Of a stretch of 64,000 bases of DNA, positions 58,780-64,000 are shown in pieces. Source of the DNA: Lanius collurio (taxonomy: Eukaryota > Chordata > Aves > Passeriformes > Laniidae); the NCBI GenBank assembly GCA_020086605.1, contig JACBWW010000002.1:28078049-28142048 (forward strand), written 5' to 3'. Within the stretch, counting starts at the first letter, position 1. Each line of letters begins with the position of its first letter. The position numbers and the translations under genes are program-made. The notes under the pieces are model-generated. The model did no database searches and had not been told where the DNA came from. It worked only from the letters and a program-made list of their open reading frames with translations.

Positions 58780-59160
58780 AACTCTGTAAACCTTGTCATT
58801 TTAATCCTATTATATGGTTTATATTTAATTGGTTGCTAGTGAGAGATGAAATTTTCACAGATCTCCTAAAGGAATGAATATTGTTAATCAGCTCATTTAG
58901 CAAGGGAAAAGGATACGCGTCCGCTCTCTAAACCAACATTTCACAGCGTCGCACAGGTTCCAGTTACTGCAGGAGTCAGTTACCCTTAAAAAAAAAAAAA
59001 GTTGAAAATTAATCCAAAGCTAAATCAGTGACATGACTGTATTCCCATTACATTCCACTTGAATGCATATGTTTACAATATCCTTTAATAATAATTATTA
59101 TTAAACATAGTAAAATACTTCCAAACTTGGCTCATGGCATCGTTGTACTTCTAGTGGAAA
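58780..59160. promoter_or_regulatory. candidate conserved non-coding element with a perfect AT palindrome
   Basis: The block is AT-rich. It contains TTAATTGG, TTGTTAATCAGCTCATTTAG and, at 59,084-59,105, a perfect 22-bp palindrome made of TTTAATAATAA and its complement. A separate CpG-bearing segment (GGATACGCGTCCGC, about 58,912) sits in the middle. Enhancer character is inferred from motifs only. Confidence 0.35.
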
Positions 59161-59509
59161 AAAAATTATCTGAAGCCCTGTCAATATGCCACTTCCTCCT
59201 CCCCCATCTTTTAACAGAAGCAGCCTCCAGTGAAATAATCCAAGCTGTGTTCAAGAAGTTGGCAAGTGGGTCCAATTAAATGTGGTTTTAGTGTATTCTG
59301 GCATTTGCATATCTAGTTTGCCAAGAAGTAATGTTTTAGAAAAAAAAAAGCCCACACCATAAAAAAAACACACAAAAAACCCTGCGTTGGTCCAGACAGA
59401 GAGTGGATGGTGTGATGCATCAATGAACCTTGTCCCACGAATCACAGTGGTTTAAACAAATAAATAAATAAATAATTTTTGTCTCATCTATTGCCCCTTT
59501 TTGGCTAAC
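59161..59509. other. AT-rich non-coding DNA
   Basis: Contains A-tracts (59,157, 59,340, 59,361) and the AAAT microsatellite listed separately. No gene. Confidence 0.55.
59458..59475. repeat. (AAAT)n microsatellite
   Basis: Just over four AAAT units in a row. Short and uninterrupted. Confidence 0.85.
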
Positions 59510-59760
59510 AGGCTTTACAATAATCTGAATGTCCTGTAAAAGAAAACACACAGAGGGAATATTAGAAAATTAATGCAGCAGAAGAAAAACCAGCTTTAAT
59601 ATTTAGTGAATCATTAAAAAACTTAAATTGCAATGACCTTTATTTAACGGAAATATTTAATGCCTTAGCAGAGCCGTTCTCCAGATAAACAGTGATTAAA
59701 TAAAGCAGCCCATCAAACCAGCGCCTGTTCTCCAGGACGCAGCACTGAGAAGTCAATCGT
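59510..59760. promoter_or_regulatory. candidate conserved non-coding element
   Basis: AT-rich with AAAATTAATGCAGCAG, CTTTAATATTTAG, AATCATTAAAAAAC, TAAATTGCAATGACC and GTGATTAAATAAAG words. No repeat remnant. The dense homeodomain-type cores fit an enhancer, but this is inference. Confidence 0.35.
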
Positions 59761-60089
59761 TGTTTGTGAACGATCGCTCACCGCTGCTGTGAGCAGCGCC
59801 TCGTTTTTTGTGGCTCCTTGTGCTCCCCTCACGAGAATAACTGCAATCACCTCCCCAGTACCCCAGCCCTCCTTTTCCCCTCTGCTGGTGGGTTATGTGC
59901 ACACCCCTGGGCGCGGGAGCTCTAATGTCCCAGTGCCCCCAGGCCACACCTCTGCCATCGTTTTGGGATGCCATCAAGGGGCCACAGGTGCAATCCCTCA
60001 CCTTATTCATCGCTCCAACCCAGAGAAAAACCTCAGCTGAGGAAGGATATATGGAAAGAAACCCCCACCCTAATTCAAACCCTAATTCT
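59761..60089. other. non-coding DNA, GC-richer
   Basis: Short overlapping frames on both strands without a motif; a few CpGs. Nothing recognised. Confidence 0.5.
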
Positions 60090-60450
60090 CCACAAGGCTA
60101 AGCGTAAAATGATGTTTAATGTATACTGGCCATTCCTTTCACTCATTTATTCCATAGCCAGGACAACCTTGCTACAAAGCAAGGAGAGTTAATTAATAAA
60201 ACGAGGCAGCGTGGGGTTATATGGAATCTTTAAAGCCTTTATCAGTTTGCCAGTCCATTAGCGGGGCTGCATTCTCCGCAAACTCCCTGCTCCAATATGT
60301 GCAGCAGAGCAGTTAATTTCTTTTGGACTCAGTCTATGGCACCAAGCTGTTTTTTTTTTTTTTCCATCTTTATCCAAACAAACTATTAAATAATCAACAA
60401 ATAAGAATATTTAACCCAAAATAATGAGAGGAATGATCACTCGCCTAAAA
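60090..60450. promoter_or_regulatory. candidate conserved non-coding element
   Basis: Includes AGTTAATTAATAAAACG (about 60,186), GCAGTTAATTTC (about 60,311) and ATTAAATAATCAACAAATAAG (about 60,385, near-palindromic AT words). It is interrupted by a T-run at 60,350-60,363. No repeat body or frame. Confidence 0.3.
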
Positions 60451-61198
60451 ACTATAAATTAAAGCTATCCAGTCACAAAAGAAAGTTGAGTCATCCATTA
60501 AGCAACAAAGGAGAAGGAAAAAATAGATCTCACTCGGATGTTTTTGTGGCATTGGTTGGCTCGCAAATGTGCCCAAGCTGAGGCCCCAGGAGGATGGACG
60601 GCTGGAGACCAAAATTACTCCGAGACCATCATCAGGCAAGAGTTTCCAAAATTTTAGAGTATGCCCCAAAAAACAAGTAAACAAAAAGATGAGGGCCACT
60701 GTGTCTTTCTCTCTGACCAAAGTGTAGAGTAGGACCTGTCGTTTGGAGCTGGCTGTGGGGGGGAAGCCTTCACCCAGGAGCAGCGCATGGCCCAGAGAAA
60801 TGTACCGTGCAGCTGTGACATGGCAAAGCCCAGCTGCACTGAGGGGTCAGGACACCCTGTACTGGCACTGCAGCATCCTCACCCTTCACCAAAAGGCTGG
60901 GGAAGGGGTTGATGAAGGCACCTCCCTGCACTGCTGCCACCCCATGGGGCCAGGAGTGCTTCCCTCTCCTTCCCCATGAGGAGAGCAACAGATCCATGAA
61001 CCTGCCACCAGCCTCTGTACTGACTTGCCTGGCCTTGCTGACCATTGCCCTGTGTGGCTGCTGCAGGCTCAGGCAGCAGCATTTTCCAAGGGACTGCAAT
61101 GGAAAGTAAACCCCAATTTTAGGAGCAAACTCCCCTCCCTGTTATCTCCTTCTCCTCACCATCCCCCACCAGTCATGCACAAGAGCTGTGTTTAAAAA
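60451..61198. other. non-coding DNA
   Basis: Overlapping frames at 60,740-61,110 on both strands show no domain. Nothing else is recognised. Confidence 0.5.
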
Positions 61199-61199
61199 T

Positions 61200-61229
61200 G
61201 GGGGGGGGGGGGAGAAGGAGGGAGGGGGG
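61200..61229 (+). repeat. poly-G tract, G-quadruplex-prone
   Basis: Thirteen G (61,200-61,212) are followed by purine-rich sequence with GGG and GGGGGG runs. It could fold into a quadruplex on the plus strand. Such tracts are also frequent sites of assembly error. Confidence 0.75.
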
Positions 61230-62198
61230 ACTTTGCAGTGATTTCCAACCCCCCAGCTGTATTTCTCAGAGTAGTTTTCTTGTGGATGCTGTGCTAACAA
61301 GATGCTTGACAGGCACCAGGCTGCGCGCTCACAGCCACGCTGCCGACTGCCGAAATTCACAGCCCGCTTCCACACGGCACAACGGGAGAAAGCCTCCTTC
61401 ACGGCATGTGCCCGGGATGGCAAAACGGTCTCCTAGGAAAAATGAGGCTGGGGAGGTGGAAAGGAAGTGGGGCAGTTGCAGGAGTGTGCACATAACCTGG
61501 AAAAATGCTACAGCTGAAGTCATTATCCCTTCCTTATTTTTCTAAATAAATAGCGTAGACACAAAGCAGGGGTTCCAGCAAGTGCCCCCTGAAGACCAGC
61601 AAGTATCTCAGAAGGACCTGCGATGGAACAAACACTTCCATAATTAACTTAATTTCTGCCCAGGACCCAGGGATGAACTTTTATTTAACCATACTCCTCT
61701 GGTGTTCTCCAGAGGACTTGAAAATTGTTTTCTCTTAGCAACAAATAACTCAGGGAGAATGCGTTCAAATCAGATCCGCCGACAGCAGAAAGGCGCGGAG
61801 CCAAGCCTAACATCAGGCATCAAACATGGTGCACAAAGGGGCTGGAGAGGTAGCACAGAAGATGTGATGAAAACACTCTGAAATATCAAACCCTGCATCC
61901 AGCCTCAGGAAAAACATGACTTTCACTGATGACTTTCATTCCCTTTTTTTTTTTTTCCATCCTCCTTCAATAAGTTCAGTGGCTTTGAATGAGCCACATC
62001 ATTTTACCAAGCAGCATTGGCCATGGACTTCCCACTCCCAGTGCCTAATTCAGCAGGAAGGCAGGAAAAAGCTAGGGACCTCTGCTCCAAGGATGGGGTC
62101 TTGCACTGCCCCAACAAAGAGACTTCAAGCATGGGCTTCAAACTATGATTCTGACATCTGTAAAGTTATGAGGAGATGTTCCTTTCTTTGTTCAAACT
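61230..62198. other. non-coding DNA
   Basis: No gene recognised. T-run near 61,946; scattered CpGs at 61,320-61,420. Confidence 0.55.
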
Positions 62199-62530
62199 AA
62201 AAAAAAAAAAAGAAGAAGCCTTTGAGATGGATTAAAAATGTTTCATCCTCCAGGACTGCACCAGGAGTGAGGCTCCCAAACTTGCCATAGTATATTGCTT
62301 CCTTCCTAAGAGCCAGTATAAAAAAAAAAAGAAAAAACTCATAATACTTTTGTCCTTAATAAGAATCAAAGTGGTGCAGAAAAGAGTCTTTATACCTCCC
62401 ATTCCCATTGCCTGATTAATGTGCTCTGTCTTTCAACATGTGCTTTCCCTTAAACCTCATTTTTCTGTAATTTCCTTCATTCCTTTAACAATGTGCTTAT
62501 CCCTTTCCTAAAAAAAAAAAAAGAAAAAGC
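62199..62530. repeat. three A-tracts, each broken by one G
   Basis: Runs of 11-13 A at 62,199-62,211, 62,320-62,330 and 62,510-62,522 are each followed by G and further A-rich sequence (GAAGAAGCC, GAAAAAACTC, GAAAAAGCC). A similar tract lies at 63,673-63,695. No transposon body is recognised upstream of any of them. Confidence 0.7.
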
Positions 62531-63672
62531 CATTCTTTACAGATGTTGCCTCTCTTCTCACCACAGTCCAAAGCACAGGCTCATCTTCCTTCTTCTAAAT
62601 AAAATAAAAGGATATAGGATTATTTCAAAAGGTGAGCATCAATATTAAATTTTAGCAACACATAGTAAACTGATGTCTTTGTAAATAATTTTTTTCTGAT
62701 CCAAAAATATTCTTACCCTGTTCTGGAAGTAACAATAGCTACCCAAAGTAGTTGGGTATTTCCGAAGGCAAAATTTTGCCTGCCATTAATGCAGGCAGTT
62801 TTGGACTGAACGGATCCGGCTCAGCTATGAACAACTGCAGGACCTATCAAAGACTCTTGTTAGAAAAAATCCTAAACCACTAAATGGTTGTGCTTTCATG
62901 TGGGGGAGCCCTGAATCTGAAGAGCATCAACCTAAAATAGAAGGCTAACATTAGGACGAGTGCTAGTCATCTACTCACTGTCTTGAGGGTGACTCATATG
63001 TAGCTCACGTCAGGTAGGTCCCAAATCTTAACACCTCCGCTCACCCTCAGGCTCATACTCCACGAAGAAGGGTTGAGAGACCAGACCCTTACATTTGTCA
63101 TACTTCTTTTTAAATAGCATTGCAATACAGCACCCAGGTGTCCAGCTTCAGACCGTCCAGCAGCATTCCTAGTTCAGAGTACAACACTTTAAAATCAGCT
63201 TATACCATCAAGTACTTCTGAGAACTGCACATCCATTGGCCCAGGGCAGGCAGGGAGCGCGCCGATCTCCATTCTCTGCTGAGAAAGTGTGAGCACAGTT
63301 GTTTTAATACCGTGCTTGACTCCACATTATCCAGCGTCTTCCCAGAAGCAACGCTTCAGGCATTTTCAATCCCTCTGGCAGAAGCGTGCCCACAAACCTG
63401 CTGGTGTTTGGGGATGAAGGCACCGTTTGCCACAAGATGCTGACCCCCAGCAGGCTCACTGGCAGGAGCTGGGCACCGCCTGGCTGGGCCCCACAAACGA
63501 CCCCGGTGTTTGCTTCATGCCCTCACCCCGACACAACACCCTCAGGCTGCAAGGTGAATACGGCTCTGCTGTATTTGCTCTGCTCAGCAGGAACCCCACC
63601 TTTTCTTTCGTGCTGCAAACTTCACGTTATAGATTAGAGAGAGCAACAGAACACATTAAAATTAGCAGTCTT
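62531..63672. other. non-coding DNA
   Basis: No exon or repeat recognised. A few CpGs occur at 63,240-63,270 and 63,470-63,560. Confidence 0.55.
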
Positions 63673-63695
63673 AAAAAAAAAAAAAAAAGAAAAAA
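63673..63695. repeat. poly-A tract broken by one G
   Basis: Sixteen A, one G, six A, then GCTTG. It is the same layout as the three tracts at 62.2-62.5 kb. Confidence 0.8.
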
Positions 63696-64000
63696 GCTTG
63701 ATCTACTCTCATTTTTAACTACTGGCTATGGGCATAAAAGGTTTCTTCAGTTATATTTTAAAATGCATGGGTTTCTTGCTCCAAATTTAGCCCAAGAAGA
63801 ACAAATTTCCTAAGTGAAATACTGCTAGATACCATTTGTTTCCTCACTTTTTTTTAAAGTTTTGTTTTTGTGATACTTTTCCAATCATTAACGAATAATT
63901 TATGTTCATCACATTAAATTGGGCAAAGCACAACTTCGGGTTCATCTTGCGGTTCTGGAGCTTTTCCTTTTAAATACTAAGTAGCAGTCTTGAGAAAACA
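63696..64000. other. AT-rich non-coding DNA
   Basis: No feature recognised up to the end of the window. Confidence 0.6.

Noticed and set aside
1..64000. tRNA, rRNA, microRNA, CRISPR or bacterial-type operon
   Set aside because: I saw no cloverleaf with intact A and B boxes, no rRNA signature, no regularly spaced repeats and no dense tandem genes. MicroRNA precursors cannot be judged by eye and need folding and small-RNA data.

Overview
This window looks like a non-coding stretch of an amniote genome, most probably a bird. It carries three 5'-truncated copies of CR1, the main LINE of birds and other sauropsids, two ending in the usual ATTCTGTGAT-type tail. Around these lies a thin background of very decayed older repeats: MIR/core-SINE-like pieces, a hairpin DNA-transposon relic, and two fossils of an L1-type LINE. 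The low density of young repeats fits a compact avian genome better than a mammal, turtle or crocodile. There are no operons, ribosome-binding sites or dense ORFs, and I recognise no complete protein-coding gene. The species and locus cannot be named from what I see.

Layout. 1-7 kb: anonymous sequence with an L1-type ORF1 fossil (about 2.6-2.95 kb), a composite microsatellite (5.01-5.06 kb) and a CpG-rich, promoter-like island (about 5.36-6.15 kb) followed by a good plus-strand splice donor. 7-23 kb: AT-rich DNA with two reverse-oriented SINE relics and a CpG-enriched patch (18.4-18.96 kb). 23.2-24.4 kb: a second CpG-rich island; on its minus strand an ATG in good context is followed 20 nt later by a strong donor, so it could be a first exon of a leftward gene. 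24-41 kb: anonymous DNA with CR1 copies at 28.0 and 35.1 kb and an unusually open L1-type ORF2 piece at 39.35 kb.

41-64 kb: several AT-rich blocks full of TAAT/ATTA cores, some with palindromic homeodomain-type sites (41.6-42.6, 47.9-49.2, 49.25-50.1, 57.4-57.8, 58.8-59.2, 59.5-60.45 kb). They resemble the conserved non-coding elements of gene deserts beside developmental regulators. This is inference from composition; an alignment would settle it. More SINE relics, one hairpin MITE and a third CR1 lie between them.

I find no novel multi-gene system. The points most worth checking are the minus-strand reading frame at 49,846-50,100, which keeps many CpGs outside any island; the open L1-type ORF2 segment; the candidate first exon at 23.55 kb; and the clustered candidate enhancers.
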